This document shows positions 33,801-44,057 of a stretch of 64,000 nucleotides of DNA, piece after piece (the stretch's first letter is position 1; each line of letters opens with the position of its first letter). The stretch covers positions 2,480,001 through 2,544,000 of the forward strand of contig OX465600.1 in assembly GCA_950022295.1 (NCBI GenBank). The letters run 5' to 3'. The notes beneath the pieces were generated by a model, which saw only the letters and a list, made by a program, of their open reading frames with translations, was not told the DNA's origin and made no database searches. The DNA comes from Bromus sterilis. Its lineage: Eukaryota > Streptophyta > Magnoliopsida > Poales > Poaceae. A program made the position numbers and the translations under genes.

Positions 33801-34884
33801 TCACAAACTTCATGACTTACCTGCTGCAACTCCTGCTGAATTCTCTACGCTGATGGATCCAGAAGTCGTAGGAGATCACTACCCCACTGAGCCGAAGCCA
33901 AGACACTTGGTATTTGAAGCAAAGGCATGGTTTTATATTCTCTCGAAGACCTTGATGCCAATGCTTGATGTGCACGATAATTTTCCAATTCCAAATGATG
34001 TGCAACTTGCCCTGTTGAAGTTAGTTCACGGTCATCCCTTCGATTTTGAAGACTACTTCCTCAGAACTTTGGTGTCTTGTGCTGATGATCACAACTCCCA
34101 CAAGCCATATGCACCATGGCTGATGGCAATCTGCAATTACTCTCGGGACGTGCCATTCCCCGTATCTATTTACCCGAAGATTTTCACTCCACCTGTTCGC
34201 GAAGTATTGCAGGTTGTTGCTCGACCCAACGACCCTTTTGCTGAGCACACTGGCATCCGCGCCCACTTAACTGAGCGCAATATTCGCTCGAAGTTTATCA
34301 AGCCAGTGCATCATATGGAAGTTTCTCTTCGGTCCCAGCAAATGCTTCAACATCACATTGATCAAGATTTTATTCAGAAGCAAGCTCTGATGGATGAGAT
34401 CAATCACTTGCGTAACATTACCATGAACAACAATCAGATGCTGCGTGAATGCCTTCGCCGTGATTGGAAAGGTCTTCGGAAGTTCAATTCCCTCGGTCAA
34501 CTTCAACGTTGCGGGTCCGAAGAATATCCTCCCCATCTGAACAGGAATTGGACCAATGATGATCGAGTATATCGACCGGATCCCAATATCCCTCGCCTAC
34601 CGAAGAACAGAGATGTGCTAAGTATCGATGATTATTATCATATCACTTTGGACAATTTATCCTCTGACTCCGAGCAAGAAGAAGAAGCTCCTACTCAACG
34701 TCAACCCAGAGCTCACTCGCCACTTCCTCGAAGCCCCAGGACCCCGCCGGAATCGCAGCTGGAATCTTCAGGAGATCAACATTCTTTCCGCACGAAGATC
34801 ACTCCTCCAGGCGCTCGTCCAATTCGTCGTGCTCCAACGCTCGCCGAATCTTCTCGTCGTCGCCGGAGCCAGCGTCGCGAGTAG
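30838..34884 (+). CDS. Extra ORF of the Maximus-like element (1348 residues)
   Basis: One uninterrupted frame. ATG 30838 (MSGNEGNIRVPKRVGG) is preferred over the in-frame ATG 30712 because a 3' splice site lies just upstream. The N-terminal third is Lys/Glu/Ala-rich with likely coiled coils (RKERLAKQKEQEEKEL region). A Pro-rich tract with PPRQ repeats (about 32630-32830) and Ser/acidic tracts follow. The C-terminal 400 residues are globular (EAKAWFYILSKTLMPMLDVH at about 33920) and resemble the 'plant transposon protein' domain seen in other LTR elements. No signal peptide or clear membrane segment is visible, so the 'env-like' label is not supported. Role unknown. Confidence 0.8.
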   Translation: MSGNEGNIRVPKRVGGRTRITNNSEGLSEEVIIEKNLRTPSGSEDDRTRENRLQEIRRLQALRWYEYKSLIPRWERLFAMKNPWVDVKALRPKWTKFNRPPPPADAHPSALKTPDDFKELVEARELRAQKRKEAKARKEAAAAKAAEEVGPSAKPKGGKKSAKRQKKVVIVSPPDASSEGEANSDDQDPGTEADVEDLPLKKKPTSRGIRIQEPAPQAPRGNIDLTNLVTDPPISSAPPVPARQPKPSAPSKGKQAQVGEDDETLIQRKERLAKQKEQEEKELINAKLLNFHSQPEHKKALVAQQLGILHLVSEKYRRQISAGTIPSDPKETVTEKVVTPTVTKEKVIAPSASKKNAEAPSSSKDKAVVSKPIAAAKATKEAEKKAKEARQKAQAAPVPRAAPAPAPVAPAVSGPRADEESSNEGESNANAPWDAAHISHILWKMATTPSKVTSEDDVPAEIQEHVARYMIRWEGYITQDRKDKEQVRFYTRQLQEETEDIESRNFFKSKIASAEASRRTQKENLTAVFDKVKQVVSAVCKEHNDALFQRQSRKRKSAAPTSERGTPEIEKNAKKSKSTEVVATTDRQETEPNPTKQPTPPRKKTPPPRQTSSPPQQTTPPPRQPTPPPRQQTPPPPPPSPPRQPSPPKASPPPPNPPSPPHVIPSTTPATEIQAHAETEQVARVEQETQVQKDYSSARTMPEGEDVDVDITIVSSRRDPVVSNSSGDNSSSDNSSSSSSSSSNEEMVDAFAQFDEDLEAMEIEEAAQNAQTDEGDAVVAQAEENAPAVTPAQDIVNIPSSISRPAEPEFQMPDNAAEVFPIDELLHSAHPREMLPLFRSDVPRGGPIFKRREHKPFFFGTNPYEKPRSAYSLRFWTQEQAIYYTRVLYNKARVFQHQYLDMPSVYSTTCFENIAETIDSLHAHKMFALDCGYNPELIKQFYATLYVSGDPENSKTWKFDYMIQGQVFHMTVDQLLAIINLPRFEGLPHKLHDLPAATPAEFSTLMDPEVVGDHYPTEPKPRHLVFEAKAWFYILSKTLMPMLDVHDNFPIPNDVQLALLKLVHGHPFDFEDYFLRTLVSCADDHNSHKPYAPWLMAICNYSRDVPFPVSIYPKIFTPPVREVLQVVARPNDPFAEHTGIRAHLTERNIRSKFIKPVHHMEVSLRSQQMLQHHIDQDFIQKQALMDEINHLRNITMNNNQMLRECLRRDWKGLRKFNSLGQLQRCGSEEYPPHLNRNWTNDDRVYRPDPNIPRLPKNRDVLSIDDYYHITLDNLSSDSEQEEEAPTQRQPRAHSPLPRSPRTPPESQLESSGDQHSFRTKITPPGARPIRRAPTLAESSRRRRSQRRE

Positions 34885-34928
34885 GGATTTCTTTCGACCC
34901 TATTCTCTCGATCTTTTTGTACGTTGTG

Positions 34929-35433
34929 ACAAAAAGGGGGAGATGTAGTGGCATCGAAGAAATTAGTTTGCCTACGGGGTGAAGGGATTTTGTTTTTCAT
35001 TCGATAAACTCTTGATTTTGAGGCTTTCTGAGTAGTTTCAACAAACTTTCGATTCACATTCGATCTGGTTGTAACTAACTCTAAGTAGGACTGTGAACTG
35101 CTACTCTTTTCGTAAGATATCTATCTGCTGCTTGCCATACTTAACCTTTTGCAGGAAGTTATCTTTCATATAAGTTCACAGGTCATTCGAGGAGATTGCA
35201 TATTACTAATTGGATGCCATCTGGAATGCAATTTCTCTCGCTAAGATTTTTGATGTTTTTCCCTCGACACTACTTGTCAAATATGCACTTCACAGGAAAT
35301 CTTTATCTTCCGTGCATACATCAAGGGGGAGTACTTCATCGATCTCAGCACTGGTTTATCATCGAAAACTCAAACTTTTTCAAATTATTTATCGATGCCT
35401 GTTTTGTCAACAATCGTCCAAAAAGGGGGAGAT
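34929..35433 (+). other. Repeated polypurine tracts before the 3' LTR
   Basis: AAAAAGGGGGAGAT occurs near 34931. AAGGGGGAG occurs near 35323. AAAAAGGGGGAGAT recurs at 35420-35433, directly before the 3' LTR. Only the last is positioned as the primer for plus-strand synthesis; the others look like duplicated copies, as known in SIRE-type elements. Confidence 0.7.
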
Positions 35434-36699
35434 TGTAAGAGCAAGTTTTGCCCCCGAAGGTTTTGGACATTGTTAGACAAAGCAGAAGTGGAACTAATAT
35501 TGTTTTCGAGTATAAACAGATACTTAGGTTCCGAAAGAATGGGGTTTGCAAGTAGAAGGTCGAAGGACAACTCGCTGCAGTGAAGCTGCAGTTATCTACC
35601 GAAACCTTTGAAGGAAGACGACCACTAAAAATGTCGTCGAAGAAAAAGTATCTCTCGAGCAAAAGCGCAACGAGGAGAAAGCTGAAGCTGGTCAAAGACT
35701 TAGTCTTTTTGCTAGTTTCTCTTTATTTCTTGAGTCGTAGGAAAAACCGTACTATCAAGAGGGGTTTGCTAGTTGAGATCTTTGTCGAAGTGAATTTGCT
35801 CTTCTCAACCAAAACCCACAAAAGCCTACCGAGAGAAATCTCACCGAGTCGAACGAATAGCTCGAAGGCAAAGTCATTGCACTTCGTGCCTTCGAGAGAG
35901 AACTCGTTCGGTGAGTCAGCTTACTTGTTCCTCAAGTAAAGTTGCGCAGTGATTGGAATCCGACCGTTGTGGACACGCGTCAAGCGGTTACATCGGGTCA
36001 CTTCAATCATTTTACCCTTCGGGATCGCCAACTATAAATACCCCGCACCTACCCACCATTTCGGGTAGGTTGCTCCACGGAAGATTCTAAGACAGAAGTC
36101 TGAGAGCATCCCAAGAGAGATTCATCGAGAGAAAACCAAAATCCCAAGTCTGAGTTGAGTTGAGCAATTCACTATGACTTAGGTTGAGATTAGCCGATCT
36201 TTTTATCTTGGAGAACTGCAAGTCTCCTAGACGGTTAGGCGTCGCCTGTCAAGCAGTCGAAGAGAAATTGTCACTGCTGAAGGAAGTTGGTAAAGGTCTC
36301 GGAGATGTCCTGAATCATCTACCACGAGTGAAAACTGGACAAGCTCGAGGAGTTTGTTGCAGTGGAGAATAGGACGGAGAGAGTTTTGCTCCAGGTGTTC
36401 AATCACCAGTCCCTCCAACCAGACGTAGCACTTTGCAGAGTGTGAACTGGTTTACCAAACATCGCTGTGTCAGGCTCGTTTTCCCTCTAGCATTTACTTC
36501 AAGTATTTTCTCGTAGCCTGTTTGTCTTCGATGTTTTCCTTCGCTCCAAATCCTTTCGAGCCTTGCATTACTTTCGATACTGTATTTCCTTCGAGATGTC
36601 TTTAGTCCTACGATGTTTACATGATTTCCTTCTAAGTTCCTTAGAATTTTTAGAAGTGATCATTCACCCCCTCCCCCTCTGATCATTCTTGAGCTTTCA
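35434..36699 (+). repeat. 3' LTR of the Maximus-like element
   Basis: 1266 bp, TGTAAGAGC...CTTTCA, followed by TSD CTAAG at 36700-36704. Nearly identical to the 5' LTR. Confidence 0.95.
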
Positions 36700-36704
36700 C
36701 TAAG

Positions 36705-39700
36705 GTCGGGGTTAGTCTCGCCTATAAAACAGGGGACTTCCCTAGCTCACCAAGTGTGGACCAACAAAGGAACTAAGTCCCCGCTGGCCCGAGTTTTTTG
36801 AAAACTACTGGCAGCTGACCAGCACACACACGGTTTCAAATGGTAAATCATCTTGGGCCACCTCTAGAAATGTTTGAAGCTAGGTAGGTAAGAAGAGGGG
36901 GCCCCATAAAATCCCACACGCGATTAGGCACGCTCAGTCTTAAAACCAATACCCGGAACTCGGATCCTAGGTGACTCGAATGGAACAAAGCGTCGGGGCG
37001 GGATAGCCTAGACCTTCCATCCTTCGTCGAATATAGTCAACATTTATAATAATCATATCATCAACAACAATATAACAATGTGATAGCCCAAACCAAGGAG
37101 TAACAGGGTAACATCGTAGCATCCTAAGCATGCATACTAAGCAGGGGCTGAGCAACGAGCAATAGTAACATAGCAGTACAAGGTTTGCTGGGAAGGGACA
37201 TGGACATGTGGTAGGATCAAACATCGAACCTAACCTAGACTAGCATGCAAACCGCTGGTTGAAATAGAATGGATCATAAGTAATGTATAGTCCTTGCCTG
37301 TTGATAAGTCGGGTTCCGAAGGTGTAGTCGATCGCACGCTCGCAACGTCTCCGAAGGTACCCGCGGAAGCACACAAAACGATAAACACTGGAAAGCAATC
37401 AACGAGCAGGCACTCTATTACTACGGGGCAACACAAGATCAAGAAGACATCACACGACACGGCAACGCGAAACGGATCTATCGTCGAGAACGGTTACTAA
37501 CAGTTTAAGTGGGGTATCGGTCACACACGACGAATACCGCACGTTTACGGTGGTTCAAGTTGCTTAGCTACAGGTGATCAACCAACGGTTATTAACATGG
37601 CAACTCAAGCAAGCATGGCATAGCACACAAACATGTCAAGAGGTGAAGCACAAAGTAAACCATCTATGCTAGTCAATTTAAGTGAGGCACAACCTAAACA
37701 TGGCATAACACTAAGTGCCGCACGATGATTAAAACATTTGGTACTGTTCTGTCCTAAACCATATTTTAGGTTGGTTAACAACAACAAACAATAGCATAAA
37801 CACAAAGTACACGAAAAACTAATCAAGTTACATATAAAGAACACCCCAAACGAAGTTACGGTTAAAAAGATATAAGCAAAACAAGTTACGGGCACAAATT
37901 GCCAACATCACGAAGCACACTTTGGAGCAATGCATAAACATGATAATCAATGCAAACATGCTCACAAATGACATGGAACTAAAGTAGACATGATAGGGAA
38001 GGCATGGCAAAAAGAATCATACAAAAAGGCATCACAGATCAAAAGATATTAAGCGAACAACATGGCATCGCAAAGTAACAGACTTAGTGAAAAACAGAGG
38101 TGGCTGTCAACAACAGCAGCATAGCAACTTTGGAGCAGAATAACTATATGATCAGCAAGCATATCATGACAATGCAATACATATAATGGAAATAGACATG
38201 ATGCTTAACAATATGCAATTGGAATCACTCAATTCCGATAAACGGTCGCGACACACTCGTCGACCGAAGTTGCAACAAAATATAAACAGCAGCACTCTAA
38301 CAGCAGGGTAGCTACTTTGGAGCAAGATACAATCATGATGCAGCAAGCAATTATGGCATGTGAATGCATGAAACTGAAGTAGAAACAATGCTTAACGCAA
38401 CGCAACAGGAATCACTCAATTCCGACGTACGGTTGCGAAGCAACCGTCGCCCGAAGTTGCAATAAAGTAACAGTTTTCAGACAGACTTAACAGCAGATTG
38501 CAATTAACGATCTGATGCCCTGTTTAGCACACAATTACACAATCAAGATGACCTCAAATGCAAAAGCTCACAAAATATGAATTAAGTACACGCAATTCTA
38601 AGCAACTTTCATTTTGGGCGCAACGCGATCCGAGCTACGGTTCAACGGGAAATTACAACGCAAACAGGCATCAGATCCAAAAACATAAAAGACTTAGCAG
38701 AAATTTCGAGGGTCTCGGGAAAAAAAATAGACCTCTTGGGCCGAGGCCCATCTGGCCGGCCTACTGGTGCTGGGCTGCTGGAGGGGAGGCTGGCTGGCTG
38801 GGAGGCCTGGTCCAGCTCGGCCTGGAGGTGGGCCGGCCCACGCGGCCACGAGGGAGGAGGCGCTGGAGCTGCGCGAGCTTCGTGCTCGTCCCGCACGGAG
38901 CCGAGCAACGGCGGCGGACGCCGGCTTCGTCCAGGGAGAGCAGGGGTGGACCGAGGCGTCGGGCGGCGGATCCAGGGCGCGGCTGCCGGGATCTGGCGGC
39001 CGGCGGGCTCCAGGGTGGTGCGGTGAGGTTGGAGGCGACACGGGCGAGCTCAGACGGGGGCCAGCCATGGCCAGTTGCGCGCGGCGGACCTGCAGCAGAG
39101 GGACGGGGTGGTCAGGAGAGAGGAGAGAAAGGAGGAGGGAGGAGAGGCGCAGGCAGCTGCTGGTCGCCGGCGAGCGGCGGCTCGCCGGGCAAAGGAGACG
39201 GAGGCTCCTCCACGGGACGATGGAGGCGGCGGCTGCGCTGTGGAGAGGAGAGAGGAGAGAGATTGTGGCTAGGGCGCGATCTGGGCCGTTGGATCGGCCG
39301 ATCCGACGGTCCAGATCCGCTGGGGGCTAGGGTTTGCTGGAATTGGGGTAAAACTGCGAAAATTGGGGCTAAAACAGGGGGGTGGCTGCAATTTTTGGAC
39401 TAGGGAAACCCTAGAAATGGGTGGGAGTGTGGTGGTCTTTATATAGCCCAGGTGGCTGGCAGTTTGCAAAAACATCCCCGGTTTCTCTCTCGCGCGTGCG
39501 GTGCTCACGTTTCTGACCGACGGGGGTCCGCAGTACCTCCAATTCGGGTAAAACTTCGAACTGCGCGATCAGCGAGTCGAGCCGGCGGCGTTCACCTCGC
39601 GTTGGAACCGTTCCGAAAACACTTCCCGGCGCTATAAAAAAATCCCGTTTAATTATTAAACGGGGTTTTCGTTCCGTTGGTTGCAACTGGTCTCGTGCGG

Positions 39701-39910
39701 TTTTCGCGACGGTGATCGGGTGGAACCCGGTGTCGCAAAGGTCGAGTGTCAGGGTGGCAAGGGTCGGTCTCCGTCCGATACGAGATAAGAGGGGGGGGAA
39801 ATAATCGCCGATCGATAAATCGGGGATGTAAACACCGCAAACAATTCAGACAATCAAACAATTCACACCGAAAACAATTTTTTTAATTTCTGTGAAAACT
39901 GGGCTGTTAC
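36705..39910 (-). mobile_element. Gypsy-like element, LTR side, continuing 21301-22546
   Basis: On the minus strand the sequence starts TGTAACAGCCCAGTTTTC at 39910, has a TATATAAAG box near 39440, and then a GC-rich block (38700-39400) and non-coding repeats. These look like an LTR and leader in reverse orientation. Past 36705 it joins, across the Maximus TSD, to the segment at 22546. Long open frames in the GC-rich block match nothing known. The inner LTR boundary and PBS were not found, so family and extent are uncertain. Confidence 0.4.
37900..38480. repeat. Degenerate tandem repeat, period about 180 bp
   Basis: ACTTTGGAGCA recurs at about 37919, 38132 and 38314. AATCACTCAATTCCGA with ACGGT(C/T)GCGA and CCGAAGTTGCAA recurs at about 38224 and 38410. 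Confidence 0.6.
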
Positions 39911-40612
39911 ACTCGCCGATGCCCGATTGAATGGTGACGAGTTTTAGGCGGTAAGTGATAACTACGTATGTGAAGAAATACACCCCTGCAGGGTTAATGA
40001 ACTATTCGAATAGTCGTGTCCGCGGTTATGGACTACTTGGAGACCTTTACTTGATTATTAGACAACTTAAATGGATACTCTAAAACTGTCAAGATAAGTG
40101 TGAGTGCTTTGGATTGCTACCTCGTGGGAAGTCGAGGAAGAATCCATGGTGGTGTATTGATGTGGTGATCAAGATTTGATGGACTCGAGTGCGCTTCTCA
40201 TCTCAACTCTATGTAACCGTAGTTCAGGTAGCCAAGTCAAAGCTGACACTTCTGCATTACAACTCCACTTACCTTTTACCTTGACATCTGAGCATGAGTA
40301 GCGTAGTTCTGATGTAGTCTTGCTGAGTACGTCTTTGTACTCACGTTTGCTTAATTTATGTTTTAGAGTCCAGACCACTGACCCTGATGGTGGCCTTTCC
40401 CTCAAGCTCGACGTCGACGAAGTTATGTAGTTCCAGACAGCAGCCTGGTTCCTTTGGAGGGTCGTTGTATTTTCTTTCAGGCTTCTTAAGCCATTTGTTA
40501 AACTTGTCTGTACTAAGACATAATTTGCTTCCGTTGTTGTTTGATGTAATGTTGAATCACAGTCATGTGATCTCTGCTTGTAATACAACTACTCATATTA
40601 AGCCTCTTAAGC
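39911..40612 (+). mobile_element. Gypsy-like non-coding segment, inverted relative to 21640-22330
   Basis: Carries ACCCCTGCAGGGTTAA, CGCGGTTATGGACTACTTGG and GAGTACGTCTTTGTACTCAC in the same order as the minus strand of 22330-21900. Diverged copy of the same element type. Confidence 0.5.
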
Positions 40613-40867
40613 CATTCGTTTTTATTTACTCTGCATATTAGAGTTGACTGAAGTCAAACTTCATAAAGTTTGACCAAATTTATAGAAAAATATATGAACA
40701 TTTACTATAACAAATCTATATATGTGAAAGTACATTCAATAATAAATCTAATGATATTGATTTGTTATTGCATGTGTTAATACTTTTGTTTATATTTTTG
40801 GTCAAAGTTTACAAAGCTTGACTTTGACTAAAGCTAATATGCGGACTAAATAAAAACGGTGGGAGGA
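40613..40867. mobile_element. Stowaway-type MITE (old)
   Basis: Ends are complementary: CGTTTTTATTTACTCTGC at left, CGTTTTTATTTAGTCCGC in reverse complement at right. GTCAAACTT / GTTTGACC words lie inside. The outermost CTCCC bases are mutated and the TA duplication is not clear. Confidence 0.65.
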
Positions 40868-42081
40868 CTATGTCTGCTCAGTTTAGCAGATGCAATAAAA
40901 CTATGAGTTTGTAGAGTTCATGTTGTGTTATCTGCTGTTATACACTTGGCATGCATGTTACGTGTATGTTTATATCGTGCATGTCATGTGTGGGATTCGA
41001 TAACTTGGTTGTGTTCTCGGTAGCGGTCTTTCTTACAGCCAGGTGGCCCTGAGTTGTGAACAATTCGGAGCATCGCGATGCGATTACGCGTACAGAAATG
41101 TCCTTATCTGATCCCGTTATGTGTCAGACTTCGTTATACGATCGAGACCGCTTGAGACCGCGACTAAGTGAATCGGGCTGGAGTTTGTTTATGTAAATGC
41201 TAAGGTTCAATCGACAATATGACTGAGGTGACTTATCTATAAGTATGGGAGTTCATCACCCATAAGCATTTAGACTTATGAGCGAACGCTGAGGACCCAA
41301 ATACAGTTGATCATCCGGGCCTGAATGAGAAGCCCCTCATGTTCAAGCTTTCCGAGAGAGTTATGTATCGGGCCTCGTCTGTTATGATGAGTGAAGATGG
41401 CCCTCGGCTCTCCATATGATTGAATTGAGGCTAGAATTACATGCTCATATTCCGGATCCTGACAGACTTGGTATCGGTTGCGCCAATGGCGCAGAAGCCA
41501 TATAGTGGTGATGTGTTATAGATAGCAATATAACATGTATTAAACAGTAGGTATTAAACACCGTCGACAGAGCAGTACTATATTGATATAAGCTAGCATC
41601 ATAAATTCAAAGTTTAAGCATGATAAAAAAGATCCGTCACAGTAGTAAGCAGTTTGTACATATATAGCTTCATAGGCTACGTAGACATCTTAGCAGACCA
41701 AAAGGAAACACATCCTTAGGCGTAGGTTATATATACATAACTTCATAGGCTAAGTAGGCAGATAAAGTGAACATAGTGCTTAGAGGGCGTATACAGTGAG
41801 TCGCACGCGCTTGTAGCTATTTGCTAAGCTTAGTTTGCAGAACGTGTGTACACAACCAATCAACCTCTTCTCTCTTGACACATAAAACAGATGAGCCTTT
41901 TCTCAAATCTCTAAAGGATATATCCAGAAATAATACAACAAAGGGAAGAACCAGTGGAAGCTAAACTGAATATGCAAGAAATCGAGAAACCTTGCTTGTC
42001 TACTTTTTCTGAATCCAACTATACAGGTTTAAAATTATTATATATTCCAATGAACCAAGCTTCTAAATCAATTATGAGAAA
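40868..42081 (+). other. Gypsy-like remnant and gene-less sequence
   Basis: About 40980-41500 (GGTATCGGTTGCGCCAATGG and similar) looks like continuing Gypsy-type non-coding DNA. 41500-42081 shows no gene or element end. Confidence 0.35.
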
Positions 42082-42214
42082 CTAAGCACCTAATACATTG
42101 TTATCAGCAATGTCCATCCTCTTTCCTTTCTTCTCACCCTTCTCAGTTCTCAACCTCCTTCCCTCCTTCCTCTCAGGTACTGGAGCGTCTGCACAATCAT
42201 CACCATCAACAAAA
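42082..42214 (-). other. Possible terminal exon of an unrecognised gene
   Basis: The minus strand has an acceptor-like TAGTGCAG followed by an open stretch beginning FVDGDDCADAPVPERKEG, Lys/Arg-rich and nuclear-protein-like, ending MDIADNNVLGA and a TAG at 42084-42082. Codon use and splice context look gene-like. No family was recognised and no in-phase upstream exon was found; the Helitron lies immediately upstream. Confidence 0.3.
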
Positions 42215-42698
42215 CTGCACTACAACCACCCATAAATGAGAGAGCATGAATTAGAACTGAAAATTTAGGCACTGAAGTTGATGTACACCACAAGACCTAG
42301 GTATAAATTTCCGTGAGTTTTAATTTCCAGTTGGTTCCTATGAGAAATACTAATCAGCAATAAACACTTGACATGAGGTACGGTAGTTAAGTAAGATTAT
42401 TCAACCTAATCCAATTTCTCATGATCACACAAAAACACTTTTCATGAAAAATAGCTACCTGTTATAGCCATAGATATTCATTTATGAAGGTCATAATAAA
42501 TCTATTTAAGGCATATATTAATATCAGTCGTATGGAAAAATACCAACAAAGATTTGAGGCATATATTTTATTGCTTTTAGCATTTGAAATCATAAACAAC
42601 ACAATTGATAGCCATGAAGAAACAAAAGGCATTAGCTCTATTACCTCACATACAACCATTCGAAGTAATCACAAGGAAACGAAAGACCATGTTAGGCT

Positions 42699-43024
42699 CT
42701 AGGAATTAACATGGTATCCATTGCTTTCTTCATCTATACCTAATAATAAAGGGAGGTAGGGGACCAAGAGCAATTGATCCCGAGCTCATATGAGCTCGGG
42801 TGAACAGTAAAATCGAAAAAAAATACAAAAAAAATTCAAAAAAATCTGAATTTTTTTGTGGCTAGGAATTAACATGGTATCCATTGCTTTCTTCATCTAT
42901 ACCTAATAATAAAGAGAGGTAGGGGACCAAGAGCAATTGATCCCGAGCTCATATGAGCTCGGGTGAACAGTAAAATCGAAAAAAAATACAAAAAAAATTC
43001 AAAAAAATCTGAATTTTTTTGTGG
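42699..43024. repeat. 163-bp tandem duplication across the Helitron junction
   Basis: 42699-42861 and 42862-43024 are almost identical (one G/A difference in GGGAGGTAGG / GAGAGGTAGG seen). Each copy includes 34 bp of pre-insertion flank, the Helitron 5' tip and the first arm of the MITE. Confidence 0.9.
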
Positions 43025-43329
43025 TGAACATTTGACAAATTTTTAATATGCTTGCAAAATTTCATCACAAAATAACATCCGTGGAATACACAGCAAAAAA
43101 AAACCAAAATCGATGCTCCAAAAATGTTATTTTTTACAGGATTTTGGAGTTCTGATTTTGTTTTTTTTTGCTGCGTATTACACGAATGTCATTTCGTGAT
43201 GAAATTTTGCAAGCATATCAAACATTTGTCAAATGTTCGTCACAAAAAAATTCAGATTTTTCTGTATTTTTTTTGAATTTACTGTTCATACCGAGCTCAT
43301 ATGAGCTCGGGATCACTTGAGCACTTTCC
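42924..43329. mobile_element. Mutator-type MITE (406 bp) with 10-bp TSD
   Basis: A long foldback: both arms hold GATCCCGAGCTCATATGAGC and then GAACAGTAAA, AATTTTTTTGTG and GAACATTTGACAAAT in mirror order. The right flank GGGAGGTAGG (43330-43339) equals 42751-42760, before the first copy of the left end. The 9-10-bp duplication fits Mutator-like elements. Confidence 0.75.
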
Positions 43330-43568
43330 GGGAGGTAGGTTTCTCCTTTCGTCATGACATTTTGCAAAAAAGCCCCTCACGTTATAATAAATAAACCCGC
43401 AATCCATAGTTTCTGGCAGAAAAAGGTGAAAACGTTGCGCTGCGTGGGCCTCGGCCCATCTTCCGCATGTCGCGCGCCTGGGCCAAGTTAGATTCTATTT
43501 TTATTTTCGTTTTTCCCATATGTATTTTCTTTTTTAACAAAAGAAAATGTTCGAGGATGTAAACGCAG

Positions 43569-43924
43569 TCGCTCGCGTGCTTCCTCTGCACTAACACTTT
43601 TCATAAATTTAAAAAGTCTTTGATTTTTTAAATAATCATATATTTAAAAAAATTACACTTAAAAGTAATAATTATTTTGAATAAATTCAAACTAAAAAAG
43701 TTATGTGTAAATAATTCAACACATTTAAATGCACCAATATTTTAAGTCGCTTGCGTGCTTCCTCTGCACTAACACTTTTCATAAATTTAAAAATCCTTTG
43801 ATTTTCTTAAATAATCACACATTCTAAAAATGGTTTGCACTTAAAAATAATAATTATTTGTAAAAATTGAAACTAAAAATGTTTATTTGTAAATAATTAA
43901 ACACATTTAAGTGCACAAATATTT
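43569..43924. repeat. 178-bp tandem duplication inside the Helitron
   Basis: GTGCTTCCTCTGCACTAACA and the following AT-rich block occur at about 43569 and 43747, diverged. Confidence 0.75.
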
Positions 43925-43963
43925 TAACGCATTTTTAAAGTATGAAATATTTAATAAATAGTA

Positions 43964-44057
43964 CTCCCTCCGATCCTAAATAAGTGTCTTGAAAAAACAA
44001 CTAAGATAGTTATATCTTATAGTGTAACTTGCGACACTTTTTTAGGATCGGAGGGAG
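43964..44057. mobile_element. Stowaway MITE (94 bp)
   Basis: TA at 43962-43963 and 44058-44059. Terminal repeats CTCCCTCCGATCCTAAATAA and its near-perfect inverse. Confidence 0.9.

Larger units (their letters stand above)
22547..36699 (+). mobile_element. Complete SIRE/Maximus-type Copia retrotransposon (14,153 bp)
   Basis: Two near-identical LTRs (22547-23811 and 35434-36699) are flanked by CTAAG (22542-22546 and 36700-36704). Inside are a Met-tRNA PBS, gag with a zinc knuckle, and pol in Copia order (protease, integrase, reverse transcriptase, RNase H). These are followed by about 1.1 kb of leader-like DNA, a large extra ORF, and repeated polypurine tracts. Length, extra ORF and multiple polypurine tracts match the SIRE/Maximus lineage. 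By eye the LTRs differ at about six substitutions and one indel, so insertion is recent. Pol has one internal stop, so this copy is probably not autonomous. Confidence 0.95.

Noticed and set aside
30838..34884. Retroviral envelope-like protein
   Set aside because: No signal peptide, membrane helix or cleavage pattern is apparent in the sequence.
38558..39403. 281-residue plus-strand frame and overlapping frames
   Set aside because: GC-rich block of the Gypsy-like leader; both strands are open and no motif is seen.
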